Positions 21,443 through 29,920 of a DNA stretch of 30,177 nt are shown here, one piece after another. The notes beneath the pieces were generated by a model. That model saw only the letters and a program-made list of their open reading frames with translations, did not search any database and was not told where the DNA came from. Both the position numbers and the translations under genes were made by a program. The first letter of the stretch is position 1. Each line of letters opens with the position of its first letter. This DNA is from a virus. The stretch lies in IMG/VR virus record IMGVR_UViG_3300034685_000074, positions 1-30,177 of that record, one strand, 5' to 3'.

Positions 21443-21783
21443 AAATAGGATATTCAGGAATGGAGCAGGACATTCCTAAGCCTAAGCAAATTAGCATAGT
21501 AGATACTGAAATAGCAAAAGCGAATAGAACAGCAAGCGGGCGGTTGGTGAAGGATATAATTGCAATTAAAAAGAAAATACAGCTCAAATACGATGGGCTT
21601 ACTGCGGCAAGTTTTAATCTTTTTAGGACTTACTACGAAGCAGGCAAGCCCGTTAATTTTATATACGATGAAGCAGGGCAAACTAAAACGATACAATGCT
21701 ATATAACAGAAATGCCGCGGAATGTATTTGTTCACAATACGAATTATGTTAGTGACATTACCATCACCCTTGAAGAAGTGTAG
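21439..21783 (+). CDS. Small tail protein after the tape measure
   Basis: A 114-residue protein (PKPKQISIVDTEIAKANRTA, FNLFRTYYEAGKPVNFIYDE, NYVSDITITLEEV). The position directly after the tape measure is where the distal tail (Dit) protein usually lies; this protein is shorter and looks like a minimal N-terminal Dit-like or related adaptor unit with no galectin-like extension. ATGA overlap with the tape measure. Function inferred from position. Confidence 0.8.
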   Translation: MKIGYSGMEQDIPKPKQISIVDTEIAKANRTASGRLVKDIIAIKKKIQLKYDGLTAASFNLFRTYYEAGKPVNFIYDEAGQTKTIQCYITEMPRNVFVHNTNYVSDITITLEEV

Positions 21784-21791
21784 GTGGTTTT

Positions 21792-24089
21792 ATGTATCCA
21801 GTGACGCAAGATTTTTTAGAGAAGATGAAAGCAACAGAAAGACGTGTTTATGGGCGCATCCAAATCGACTACACAGACCCTTTCCTTGACCAATCTATAC
21901 AAGTCCAAGCCTCCGAGCAAGCGAATATAAGCTACCCAACCCAAACCGCCGACACCATATCGGAGCCTTTCGTCAAAATAGCCAGCCTGGACGGCTCCTG
22001 GGTGCTTGACGGCACCTTCGCACTTGCGCCAGACCCCGACGAAGCAGAGACGCATCAAATGGGCTGGTGGGGCAGTCAGCTGTCGCAGGCAGACGGAACA
22101 TTTGTAAGCCCGTATCCGTCCTTGACAGTCACGCATTTTGCAAGACCAATCCACAACCTAAAGGTTGTCGGTGATAGCGCAAGAGGCGAATATCCAGTAG
22201 ATTTCACGATTGATTTGTACGCAGCAGACGGAACGAAGCTGTATACAAAGTCCGTCACTGGCAACAATCAGGTGAATTGGACATATCAGCTTCCTTCGCC
22301 TGTTTTGGATGTAACAAAGCAGGTATTGACTATCACGAAGTGGAGTCATGCAGGACGACAGGTAAAGATACTGGAATTCTTCACATCCATACAGGAAACC
22401 TACGAAGGTGACGATATCCTGCTCATTCACCTACTTGAGGAAAGAGAAGTTAGCCAAGGCAGCCTCCCCGTCGGCAATATCAGTGCTAACGAGATAGACA
22501 TTAGGCTCAACAACGCAAGCCGCAAATTTGATGCTGGCAACAAGCAAAGCCCGCTATATCAGCTTTTGAAGCAAAACAGAAGAATAAAAGCATGGCTTGG
22601 GCTAAAAGGAGATGGCGAAGGCACAAACTTACAACAAAGCGTAGACTTTACACAGGGTACGTTAAACAACCTTGTAGTGGTAAACAACAAACTGCAACTG
22701 CCTTCTGTTGCTGCACCGAGCTTTACCAGAAACAGCATAGCCTACCTCTCCGACGGCACTCTTGTTAACACCAACCTCCCCCGCTACGAAACAGGCAAAT
22801 TCGGCAAGGCGATTATGGTGGAGGAAGGGACGACGAATTTAGTTGCAAATGGAAGTTTTGAAAATGGAACAACAGGTTGGACTTTATCGAGCAATATGTC
22901 AATCACGAATACAAATAAATATTTTGGTAGTTACTGTTTAATGATTTCAAATCCGACAGGTGCACAAGAAACAGATTCAAGTATAATAACAGTATCACCA
23001 AATGTAACTTATACGCTTAGTGCTTATGTATACAATCAAATGAGCGGTAGTATGCGTATTTATGTAAAAGAATTAGATAGTAATAATAATCTAATAGATC
23101 TGGATAAGTATGGCTTTGAAGTTAGTCCTAATTCAGGTTGGACAAGATATACTTATACATGGACTACACCATCTAATGTTGCAAAAGTACAAGTACGTGT
23201 TATCGTAGATGTAGCAAGAACTGGCAATTGCTATATTGATGGTATACAACTCGAAGCCAAGCCCTACGCCACCAGCTTCATCGACGGCACCCGCTCCCCC
23301 GAGACCCTGACCATCCCCACGGCGGGGGTGCTGAATCCGCAGGAGGGGACGGTGGAGTGTTGGGTTTACATTGACAATAGGTTTATCAACGGTATGGCTG
23401 GTAAGTATGCATGGATTTGGGGAACGAAGGGTATACCGTACTATCCCATCTTAAATCTTTATAGGAATGGGCCTACTAATACCTTGCGATTTGTAAGTAG
23501 AGACGCTAATAATAACCAAAGCTATATTGAGAAACCTTTATCGCAAATATCTGTTGGCTGGCATTATATAGCATGTACTTGGAAATCGTCTCGTTTGGCA
23601 TTTTTACTAGACGGGCAGCTTGTTGGTGAAGTGGTTAGCCCCTACTTGCCAAATGCTGTGGATGCTCAAATGTACATTGGACATAACCCAAGTGCTGGGG
23701 AACAATGCAACTCCCTCATCGACGACCTCCGCATATCCAGCCGTGCAAGGACGGATGAGGAGATAGCGGCGGCGTACCAGAGTGGGCAGCCGTTGCCGGT
23801 GGATGAGTGGACGACGTATAAGCTCAATTTTGACGGCAACCTCAATTTTGGACAAGGCGGATATTATCTCAGTCCCGAATTTGACCTGTCAGCGGTAGGC
23901 ACGGCGGTAGGCAGCAAGATAAGCTGGCAAGAAGATGCTGACGGAATACAAAGAAGCGTATACGCAAAGCTGGATAATCAAGCAGATTGGACGCAGGTAG
24001 TGAATGGTGGGAAGCTGCCTATCGGCTATGGTGATGTGCTGACAGGTAGGAAACTACAGCTTAAAGCAAAGTTGCTTAAATCAGCGTAA
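21792..24089 (+). CDS. Tail-tip protein with carbohydrate-binding (CBM-like + LamG-like) cassette
   Basis: A 765-residue mosaic protein. Residues ~1-280 look like the N-terminal part of a Gram-positive phage tail hub (FLEKMKATERRVYGRIQIDY, NISANEIDIRLNNASRKFDA, SPLYQLLKQNRRIKAWLGL). Residues ~280-355 are a linker (FTRNSIAYLSDGTLVNTNLP, KAIMVEEGTTNL). About 355-495 is a CBM_4_9-like beta-sandwich (VANGSFENGTTGWTLSSNMS to CYIDGIQLEAKPYATSF). About 505-665 is a concanavalin/LamG-like sandwich (GTVECWVYIDNRF, LIDDLRISSRARTDEEIAAAY). The end is a short beta region. In related proteins, the hub continues after RIKAWLG with a PLGTFW motif; here that part is in a separate gene at 24367. It probably binds cell-surface glycans. 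Confidence 0.85.
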   Translation: MYPVTQDFLEKMKATERRVYGRIQIDYTDPFLDQSIQVQASEQANISYPTQTADTISEPFVKIASLDGSWVLDGTFALAPDPDEAETHQMGWWGSQLSQADGTFVSPYPSLTVTHFARPIHNLKVVGDSARGEYPVDFTIDLYAADGTKLYTKSVTGNNQVNWTYQLPSPVLDVTKQVLTITKWSHAGRQVKILEFFTSIQETYEGDDILLIHLLEEREVSQGSLPVGNISANEIDIRLNNASRKFDAGNKQSPLYQLLKQNRRIKAWLGLKGDGEGTNLQQSVDFTQGTLNNLVVVNNKLQLPSVAAPSFTRNSIAYLSDGTLVNTNLPRYETGKFGKAIMVEEGTTNLVANGSFENGTTGWTLSSNMSITNTNKYFGSYCLMISNPTGAQETDSSIITVSPNVTYTLSAYVYNQMSGSMRIYVKELDSNNNLIDLDKYGFEVSPNSGWTRYTYTWTTPSNVAKVQVRVIVDVARTGNCYIDGIQLEAKPYATSFIDGTRSPETLTIPTAGVLNPQEGTVECWVYIDNRFINGMAGKYAWIWGTKGIPYYPILNLYRNGPTNTLRFVSRDANNNQSYIEKPLSQISVGWHYIACTWKSSRLAFLLDGQLVGEVVSPYLPNAVDAQMYIGHNPSAGEQCNSLIDDLRISSRARTDEEIAAAYQSGQPLPVDEWTTYKLNFDGNLNFGQGGYYLSPEFDLSAVGTAVGSKISWQEDADGIQRSVYAKLDNQADWTQVVNGGKLPIGYGDVLTGRKLQLKAKLLKSA

Positions 24090-24107
24090 GTAAGGAGGTA
24101 AGGTAAA

Positions 24108-24359
24108 ATGGCGAATTTTGTGATTGAGTTTACACCGTTTGAGGCTAATAGTAATGGGCAATTAACAACAACTGCAATAGTAAAAAACCCTGACACAGGC
24201 AAGATATACTGGTCAGAGCCTGTCATTGTTGATGTTACACCTGATATGACACAGGAACAGATAAATGAGGTTGTAAAACAGAAAGTAAGTGGTTTTGCTG
24301 CAAGGGGGGAAGCGATTGAAAAGGCTAAAGAATTTGAAGGCTTAATACCGCAAATTTAG
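24108..24359 (+). CDS. Small hypothetical protein between two tail-tip genes
   Basis: An 83-residue protein with good AAGGAGG ribosome site (FVIEFTPFEANSNGQLTTTA, VTPDMTQEQINEVVKQKVSG). No family is recognised. It separates what look like the two halves of a tail hub, so it may be a passenger of the cassette that split the gene, or a small tail component that bridges the halves. Confidence 0.72.
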   Translation: MANFVIEFTPFEANSNGQLTTTAIVKNPDTGKIYWSEPVIVDVTPDMTQEQINEVVKQKVSGFAARGEAIEKAKEFEGLIPQI

Positions 24360-24366
24360 GTGATGA

Positions 24367-25437
24367 ATGATGTATAATCTCAGCTTTGCCGTTAATCATG
24401 AGGAATGGGTTCCGCTTGGCACATTCTGGAGTGGCGACTGGTCAGCTCCCGAGGATGATGTATACGCTGCCACGACCGGCAGGGACAGGCTGGAACTGCT
24501 TAGAAAGAGCACCTACAGTACGTCGAAGGTGCAGCAAAACAAAACACTTTATGACCTTGCGGTAGCAGTTTTGCAAGACGCTGGGCTAAAACCCGAGGAA
24601 TACTGGGTGGACCCGGAACTACAGCAGTATACTGTCCCATACGCCTACTTCGAGCCGCAATCGCACCGAGAAGCCCTACGCAAAATTGCCGAAGCCTGCC
24701 TTGGGCAAGTTTACTGCGATAGAAACGGCATTGTAAGAGTGGAGGGGCCTTCGTATCTTGCCAGCAAGACGGAAGCGGAACTGGAAATCACAGCAGACGA
24801 CTACTTTCGCAAAGACAACCCCGTCAAATGGAGCGGAATCGCCAACTATATCGAAGTTGAGACACAACCGCTCCGTCCGGTAGACACACCGCAGGAAGTA
24901 TACAGAAGTAACGAGCCTGTCTCAATCGGCGCAGGGCAAACTGTATCAATCACCGCTTATTACAACGAAACGCCCTGCATCGACGCCGTGGCAAGTCTGG
25001 AAAATGCGCCGTCGGGGTGCGTGATACAGAAAGCCATATACTACGCCTGGGGAGCTGACGTGAAGGTATATAGTCCGAACGCCGGAAGTTTTACTCTAGT
25101 GATAAATGCTAGGCCGTTAATCTTGAACAAAGAAAGAGTCGTGGCAAAGGACGACGCCAGCATAACCGACAACGGCCTGATAAAATACACCTTCCCGGCA
25201 AATCCCTTGGTGCAGACACGGGAGGTGGCTCAGGACATAGCAAACAAGCTCCTAGCGGCGTTCAAGAATCCCCGCCGTGACGTCGAGGTGGAGTGGCGTG
25301 GCAACCCGGCTCTATTGCTTGGCGACAGAGTGAAAGTGACCGACCGTAACGGGCAGAACGACTACTACGTGGTGCGCCAAGAGTTTGAATATTCCGGCGC
25401 ACTTCGGGCAAGATTAAGCGGAAGGAGGGTGACATAA
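24367..25437 (+). CDS. Tail-tip hub C-terminal part (separate gene)
   Basis: A 356-residue protein that begins with EEWVPLGTFWSGDWSAPEDD (~11-30) and ATTGRDRLELLRKSTYSTSK, motifs that in Gram-positive phage hub/minor structural proteins normally follow directly after an RIKAWLG segment in one longer chain. Here RIKAWLG is at ~271-277 of the protein at 21792-24089. The rest (LYDLAVAVLQDAGLKPEEYW, HREALRKIAEACLGQVYCDR, DIANKLLAAFKNPRRDVEVE, GDRVKVTDRNGQNDYYVVRQ) is the usual hub body. The start ATGATG has AGGTGATG upstream, so it is a translated gene and not debris. Its codons are more G/C-rich by eye than the neighbours. Confidence 0.85.
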   Translation: MMYNLSFAVNHEEWVPLGTFWSGDWSAPEDDVYAATTGRDRLELLRKSTYSTSKVQQNKTLYDLAVAVLQDAGLKPEEYWVDPELQQYTVPYAYFEPQSHREALRKIAEACLGQVYCDRNGIVRVEGPSYLASKTEAELEITADDYFRKDNPVKWSGIANYIEVETQPLRPVDTPQEVYRSNEPVSIGAGQTVSITAYYNETPCIDAVASLENAPSGCVIQKAIYYAWGADVKVYSPNAGSFTLVINARPLILNKERVVAKDDASITDNGLIKYTFPANPLVQTREVAQDIANKLLAAFKNPRRDVEVEWRGNPALLLGDRVKVTDRNGQNDYYVVRQEFEYSGALRARLSGRRVT

Positions 25438-25880
25438 TGGCATGGCAGACGCCGAAAACGAACTGGAAAACAGGAGACATTCCCCTAGCCGGTGATTTCA
25501 ATAGAATTGAAGGGAATATACAGGAGTTGCAAAACACGAAAGAAACCCCTGCCGGAGCACAGGCGAAGGTGGATACGCATAATGCCAGTAAGCAAGGGCA
25601 TGGTGCAACCGGCGGCTACTATATAGCGAAAACCAGCCGGAGTGACCAGCTTCCGGCGTGGAATGATATACAGGGGAAGCCGTCTACATTTACGCCAGCG
25701 GCGCATACGCATAGTGGGAGCGATATAACCTCTGCTGTTGCAAGTGCTAAAAATGCTGATATGGTAGATAACTTACATGCTACAGATTTTCCCCGCCGCA
25801 GAGCAGGAGCAAGCAACATTTGGGTACAATCATCGCAGCCGACCGCACAGGCAACTGGTGATATCTGGATACAAATCTGA
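25437..25880 (+). CDS. Tail fibre-like protein
   Basis: A 147-residue protein: WKTGDIPLAGDFNRIEGNIQ at the N-terminus (often at the base of Firmicutes phage fibres), a KVDTHNASKQGHGATGGYYI stretch, and FTPAAHTHSGSDITSAVASA followed by NADMVDNLHATDF, the HTH-type repeat motif common in phage tail fibres. The C-terminus ends in a WVQSSQPTAQATGDIWIQI strand. Its ATG overlaps the hub stop (TAATG). It probably forms a trimeric fibre at the tail tip. Confidence 0.82.
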   Translation: MAWQTPKTNWKTGDIPLAGDFNRIEGNIQELQNTKETPAGAQAKVDTHNASKQGHGATGGYYIAKTSRSDQLPAWNDIQGKPSTFTPAAHTHSGSDITSAVASAKNADMVDNLHATDFPRRRAGASNIWVQSSQPTAQATGDIWIQI

Positions 25881-25889
25881 GGTGATAAC

Positions 25890-26519
25890 ATGGCACAGCT
25901 TAAAGTGTGGAATGGTTCTGCTTGGGTGGACGCAAAAGCAGTGTACTATTGGGATGGCTCCGCTTGGCAAAAGAAAAAGCTCAAAGTATGGAACGGCTCT
26001 GCTTGGATAGATGCAATACAATATATTTATACAAAACAATATACGCCGACTGCACTGCAAAACTTCTGGAACAATGGTAGTCCCGACAACCAGTACCCTG
26101 GCGAACATATACAGGGTACTTGGGATAGTACAACTTCGAATATTCGTCGAGCACTAATTATCTTCCCATACAGCACGATTGCAGCCGATTTGGCGGGAGC
26201 AACAATACTGAGCGTAAAACTTCGTCTGATGCGGATGAACACCTCACACGGCACATCTGGTGAGGGCATAGCTGTTATAAATTCCCACAACATAAGCAGC
26301 ATACCCTCAAGCTGGACGGGCACTGGTCTGACGCAGCAGGCAACGGCGGGTTTGTATAGGGGAGAGGAAAAATGGATTGATTTGCCGATTGCGGTTGGAA
26401 ACGGACTGAGGGACGGAACGATAAAAGGGCTTGCGCTGTCAACAACAAACACAAACATAGCGTATTATGTGCGGTTTGATGCAAGTAGAACGTTGCTTGA
26501 AATTACGTACGAAAAATAA
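25890..26519 (+). CDS. Tail fibre / receptor-binding-like protein with WNGSAW repeats
   Basis: A 209-residue protein. The first ~45 residues hold three repeats (LKVWNGSAWVDA, VYYWDGSAWQKK, LKVWNGSAWIDA), a unit seen in many phage fibres. The remainder is a predicted beta-sandwich similar to DNRLRE/CBM-type domains (RRALIIFPYSTIAADLAGAT, ILSVKLRLMRMNTSHGTSGE, GLALSTTNTNIAYYVRFDAS). It is the last structural gene, 10 bp after the fibre gene and right before a terminator, consistent with host recognition. Confidence 0.78.
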   Translation: MAQLKVWNGSAWVDAKAVYYWDGSAWQKKKLKVWNGSAWIDAIQYIYTKQYTPTALQNFWNNGSPDNQYPGEHIQGTWDSTTSNIRRALIIFPYSTIAADLAGATILSVKLRLMRMNTSHGTSGEGIAVINSHNISSIPSSWTGTGLTQQATAGLYRGEEKWIDLPIAVGNGLRDGTIKGLALSTTNTNIAYYVRFDASRTLLEITYEK

Positions 26520-26543
26520 GCCCAAACGGGCTTTTTATTTTTG
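26518..26543 (+). terminator. Terminator after the tail fibre genes
   Basis: AAGCCC (26518-26523) pairs with GGGCTT (26528-26533) across AAAC, followed by a T-rich tract. It includes the stop codon of the preceding gene and separates the tail block from the lysis genes. Confidence 0.82.
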
Positions 26544-26561
26544 CTTATGGAGGTGTTTACT

Positions 26562-27347
26562 GTGAATGTGTTAGACGCTGGTTTTAAGTTTACAAAACCT
26601 TTGCAAAGCCGTACGAGAACAGACTACATCGTGTTACACCATGCTGCGGCGTCTAATGCTAGTGTGGAAACTGTGCATAACTGGCACTTACAACGAGGAT
26701 TTAGTGGTATAGGGTATCACTATTACATTCGAAAGGACGGAACAGTCTATCGAGGCCGTCCTGAAAATGCTATAGGCGCTCATGTTGATGGTTATAACAG
26801 TGTTTCTGTGGGTGTTTGTGCAGAGGGCGACTACACAAAGGAGACTATGCCAGCGCCTCAAAAAGAGGCGCTTATTTGTTTAGTGCGAGAACTAAAAAAG
26901 CGTTATCCCAATGCACGTGTTGTTGGGCACAAGGATTTAGCCAAGACAGTGTGCCCCGGGAGTAATTTCCCGCTTGATGAACTTAAAAACATAAAGGAGG
27001 ATGAGGATATGCTTCTCAAAATTGGTTCACGTGGTGAGGCTGTCAAAAAGCTTCAGGAGAGCCTGAATAGATTGGGGTTTAATTGCGGTGCGGTTGATGG
27101 TATCTTTGGGCGGAATACTGAAAGTGCTGTAAAAACGTTTCAAAAAGCATACGGTTTGATGGTTGATGGTATTGCAGGCCCAGCGACATTGGGAAAAATA
27201 GATGAACTCTTAAAAGATAACGGCAGGCTAAGAGAACTTGAGCTTGAATTACAAAAAGCAAATGCACAAATTGTAAACCTGAACGTACAACTAGACAAGT
27301 ACAAGAAGGTAATACAGGACATAAAGCAAATTGTCAGTAGTGTATAA
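26562..27347 (+). CDS. Endolysin: Amidase_2 + peptidoglycan-binding domain
   Basis: A 261-residue N-acetylmuramoyl-L-alanine amidase. Residues ~15-140 are the PGRP/Amidase_2 fold: VLHHAAAS with zinc His ~26, GYHYYIRKDGTVYRGR, and VVGHKDLAKTVCPG with His ~123 and Cys ~131. Residues ~150-215 are PG_binding_1 (GSRGEAVKKLQESLNRLGFN, GIFGRNTESAVKTFQKAYG). The last ~45 residues are a coiled coil suited to oligomerisation. No signal peptide, so release depends on the holin encoded next. GTG at 26562 is chosen for GGAGGTG six bases upstream. Confidence 0.95.
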   Translation: MNVLDAGFKFTKPLQSRTRTDYIVLHHAAASNASVETVHNWHLQRGFSGIGYHYYIRKDGTVYRGRPENAIGAHVDGYNSVSVGVCAEGDYTKETMPAPQKEALICLVRELKKRYPNARVVGHKDLAKTVCPGSNFPLDELKNIKEDEDMLLKIGSRGEAVKKLQESLNRLGFNCGAVDGIFGRNTESAVKTFQKAYGLMVDGIAGPATLGKIDELLKDNGRLRELELELQKANAQIVNLNVQLDKYKKVIQDIKQIVSSV

Positions 27348-27361
27348 GGAGGGAATAAAGG

Positions 27362-27781
27362 ATGAACATCAAAAGTATAATCAATTCCATTCAAGGGCTT
27401 CTTGCAGTAGTAGGAGGTTTTCTTGGATGGTTTTTAGGGGAGCTGAATGGTTTGTTGTACGCACTTATTGCCTTTGTTGTTGTAGACTACATTACGGGTG
27501 TTTTGGTGGCATTGCTAGAGAAAAGACTTTCAAGTGAAGTAGGTTTTAGGGGAATTTTGAAAAAAGTATTTATCTTTGTGCTTGTTGGCATAGGGAACAT
27601 TATAGATATTCACTTACTCAAAAATGGTGGCGCGATAAGAACAGCAGTAATATTCTTTTACCTCAGCAACGAGGGGATAAGCATTCTTGAGAATTGTAGC
27701 AATGCAGGGTTGCCTATACCTGATAAGCTCAAATTTGTGCTTGAGCAATTCAGCAAAACGGAGAAAGTCGAGGGACAGTGA
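27362..27781 (+). CDS. Holin (phage_holin_4 / toxin-secretion type)
   Basis: A 139-residue holin with three to four hydrophobic segments (~10-32, LYALIAFVVVDYITGVLVAL ~32-52, VFIFVLVGIGNIIDIHLL ~68-86, IRTAVIFFYLSNEGISIL ~92-108) and the family's VVDYITGV and YLSNEGISILEN motifs. It makes pores in the inner membrane to free the endolysin. AAGGAGGG ribosome site. Its final codons form part of a terminator. Confidence 0.94.
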   Translation: MNIKSIINSIQGLLAVVGGFLGWFLGELNGLLYALIAFVVVDYITGVLVALLEKRLSSEVGFRGILKKVFIFVLVGIGNIIDIHLLKNGGAIRTAVIFFYLSNEGISILENCSNAGLPIPDKLKFVLEQFSKTEKVEGQ

Positions 27782-27794
27782 GCCCCTCTTTTTT
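27770..27794 (+). terminator. Terminator at the end of the holin gene
   Basis: GAGGG (27770-27774) pairs with CCCTC (27784-27788), 9-nt loop, then TTTTTT. The stem is short and part of it lies in the holin coding sequence. Confidence 0.6.
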
Positions 27795-27837
27795 AATTGC
27801 TTTTGAAGAATGTTTGATGCTGTGTTTTATCTGAACT

Positions 27838-27978
27838 ATGAGGGATGTAAAGTCTACACTCATTGGCGCTTGGTTTGCTTTTACCACAGGCGAGTTATGG
27901 TTGCTGGCGGGTATAAAGAAACATGAAATACGTTTTGGAGACAAAGAGAAAGAAGGTGATGGTGAGAATGGCATATAA
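27838..27978 (+). CDS. Possible small membrane protein in the lysis region
   Basis: A 46-residue frame (MRDVKSTLIGAWFAFTTGEL, then a WLLAGI hydrophobic end and a charged EIRFGDKEKEGDGENG tail). It has one likely membrane segment and a hydrophilic C-terminus, the layout of a small holin or holin-modulator, and overlaps the start of the broken amidase. No ribosome site precedes its ATG, so it may be a remnant. Confidence 0.3.
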   Translation: MRDVKSTLIGAWFAFTTGELWLLAGIKKHEIRFGDKEKEGDGENGI

Positions 27979-28626
27979 AATTTTTTTAGACCCCGGACAT
28001 GGTGGGAAGGATTCTGGGCAGTTGGAAATGGACTAAAGGAGAAGGATATAACGCTAGAAATTTCTAAAATGATACGTCAATATCTTCTCGACAACTACAC
28101 AAACATAGAAGTGCGGTTAAGCCGTGAATTCGACGCTTTCCTGGACTTATCAGACAGAGCACAAAAGGCAAATACATGGGGAGCAGATATTTTTGTAAGC
28201 ATACACATCAATGCTGGTGGCGGTACCGGTTTTGAAAGTTTTGTGCACACAAATGCCAGCGCAAATGCAGTAAAGTTACAAAACTACATCCATAGCGAAG
28301 TGATAAAAGCCACCGGTTTTACAGACAGGGGACTAAAAAGGGCTAATTTTGCAGTGTTACGACTTTCAAAAATGCCGGCAATCCTTACAGAGAATGGTTT
28401 TATCGACAATATAAACGATGCAAATAAACTCAGAGATAAAACTTTTCTACAGAAGATAGCCATAGCCCATGCGGAAGGCATAGCAAAAGCTTTTGGGTTA
28501 CAAAAGAAAAGACCTACTAGGCTATATAAAGTACAAGTAGGTGCGTTTATCGATAGAAAGAATGCTGAACGATTAGTTGATGAACTAAAAAGCAAAGGAT
28601 ATAATGCATTTATCAAAGAAGAATAG
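27968..28626 (+). pseudogene. Frameshifted Amidase_3 + SPOR-domain endolysin
   Basis: From ATG 27968 (AAGGTGATGGTGAG upstream) the frame reads YKIFLDPGHGGKDSG, the zinc-binding start of Amidase_3, then hits TAA at 28034-28036. The other frame continues as AVGNGLKEKDITLEISKMIR and runs through VSIHINAGGGTGFESFVH and PAILTENGFID to a SPOR-like LYKVQVGAFIDRKNAERLVD domain. One extra base in the GGG run at 28016-28018 would rejoin both into a ~219-residue enzyme, so a single-base deletion (or a sequencing slip) is the simplest reading. The downstream frame alone lacks the first zinc ligand. No slippery heptamer is present. Confidence 0.85.
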
Positions 28627-28628
28627 GG

Positions 28629-28652
28629 AGGCCCTTCGGGGCCTGTTTTTTT
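28629..28652 (+). terminator. Terminator after the lysis module
   Basis: AGGCCC (28629-28634), TTCG tetraloop, GGGCCT (28639-28644), then seven T. UUCG-capped and strong. Confidence 0.92.
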
Positions 28653-28726
28653 ATGCTTTTAAAAAGGATTTCGATAATAAATGTCGAATAAATTATTATA
28701 AAATATGAGCACAAAAGGTGATATTT

Positions 28727-29920
28727 ATGCCAGGTTCAATAGAAAAAAGGGGAGAGAATTCATATAGGCTTATTGTATCTGCTGGATATGGACCTGATGG
28801 GAAAAGGAAAAGATATACTAAAACGATAAAAGTACACGGCAAAACGGAAGCAGCAAAATTAAAAGAGGCCGAAAAAGAGCTTGCTAAATTTATTGCAGAA
28901 ATTGAAGGCAACATGTTCATTGAACCTTCCAGATTAACTTTTAAGGCATTTATTGAAAAATGGTTAAAAGAATATGCAGAAAATAATTTAGCTCCAAAAA
29001 CATTGCATCGTTACAAAGAGATGTTAGAAAAGCGTATAATTCCAGCATTAGGTCACTTAAAATTAAACAAAATAAAACCTATACAAATACTTGAATTTCT
29101 TAATAATCTTAAAGATGATGGCATACGATTAGACGGCAAAAAAGGTGGTCTATCACCTCAAACAATAAAACATCATTATCGCCTTATTCATGCCATTTTT
29201 GAAGATGCGGTTAAATGGCAGCTTATTACTTCTAATCCTGCTTCTAATATTGAACCACCAAAAGTTCCTAAAAAAGAAGCTGGCTATTATAATGAAGAAG
29301 AGGTTAGAAAACTCATCAAAGCACTTGAAAATGAGAAATTAAAATACAAGGTAGCAGTTATGGTTACTCTAGCAGCAGGATTACGTATTGGCGAGCTTAT
29401 GGGATTAAAGTGGGAACATGTTGACTTTGAGAATAACACAATAAAAATAGAACAGGTAAATCAATATTTACCTGGAGAAGGGACCTTTACTAAAGACCCT
29501 AAAACAGAAACATCAAAGAGACTAATAGCCATGCCAAAAGAAATAATGGATTTACTTAGAGAATATAAAAAAGAGCAAAATATTGAGAGACTGAAAAAAG
29601 GAAGTATGTGGATTGATACAGGATATGTGTTTACACAATGGAATGGACAACCCATGTATCCATATACTTTCACAAAATGGTTCCCTAAATTTTTAGAAAA
29701 GCATGGATTACGACGAATAACATTTCATCAACTCAGACATACATCTGCAACTTTATTAATTAATGCAGGAGAGAATGTAAGAACTGTATCAGCACGATTA
29801 GGGCATAGTAATACATCTACTACGATGAACATATATGCTCATGCATTGAAATCAGCCGACAGAAATGCTGCTGATAAAATTGCAAATTATTTATTCGAAA
29901 AAAATAAAAACCAGGCTTGA
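28727..29920 (+). CDS. int: Tyrosine integrase
   Basis: A 397-residue phage integrase. An N-terminal arm-binding domain (~1-60; GSIEKRGENSYRLIVSAGYG, GKRKRYTKTIKVHGKTEAA) is followed by a SAM-like core-binding domain (~70-175; TFKAFIEKWLKEYAENNLAP) and the catalytic domain with Arg ~220 (AAGLRIGEL), His-x-x-Arg ~334-337 (FHQLRHTSAT), His ~360 (LGHSNTSTT) and the nucleophile Tyr ~370 (MNIYAHA). ATG at 28727 is preferred over GTG 28718 because AAAGGTG lies 6 bases upstream. It recombines attP with the tRNA-Trp attB. The stop lies in a bidirectional terminator. Confidence 0.96.
   Translation: MPGSIEKRGENSYRLIVSAGYGPDGKRKRYTKTIKVHGKTEAAKLKEAEKELAKFIAEIEGNMFIEPSRLTFKAFIEKWLKEYAENNLAPKTLHRYKEMLEKRIIPALGHLKLNKIKPIQILEFLNNLKDDGIRLDGKKGGLSPQTIKHHYRLIHAIFEDAVKWQLITSNPASNIEPPKVPKKEAGYYNEEEVRKLIKALENEKLKYKVAVMVTLAAGLRIGELMGLKWEHVDFENNTIKIEQVNQYLPGEGTFTKDPKTETSKRLIAMPKEIMDLLREYKKEQNIERLKKGSMWIDTGYVFTQWNGQPMYPYTFTKWFPKFLEKHGLRRITFHQLRHTSATLLINAGENVRTVSARLGHSNTSTTMNIYAHALKSADRNAADKIANYLFEKNKNQA

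Noticed and set aside
21792-26519. Diversity-generating retroelement acting on the fibre genes
   Set aside because: No reverse transcriptase, no template/variable repeat pair seen in the window.
28016-28040. Programmed frameshift in the Amidase_3 gene
   Set aside because: No slippery heptamer and no regulatory reason; a one-base deletion in a G run is simpler.
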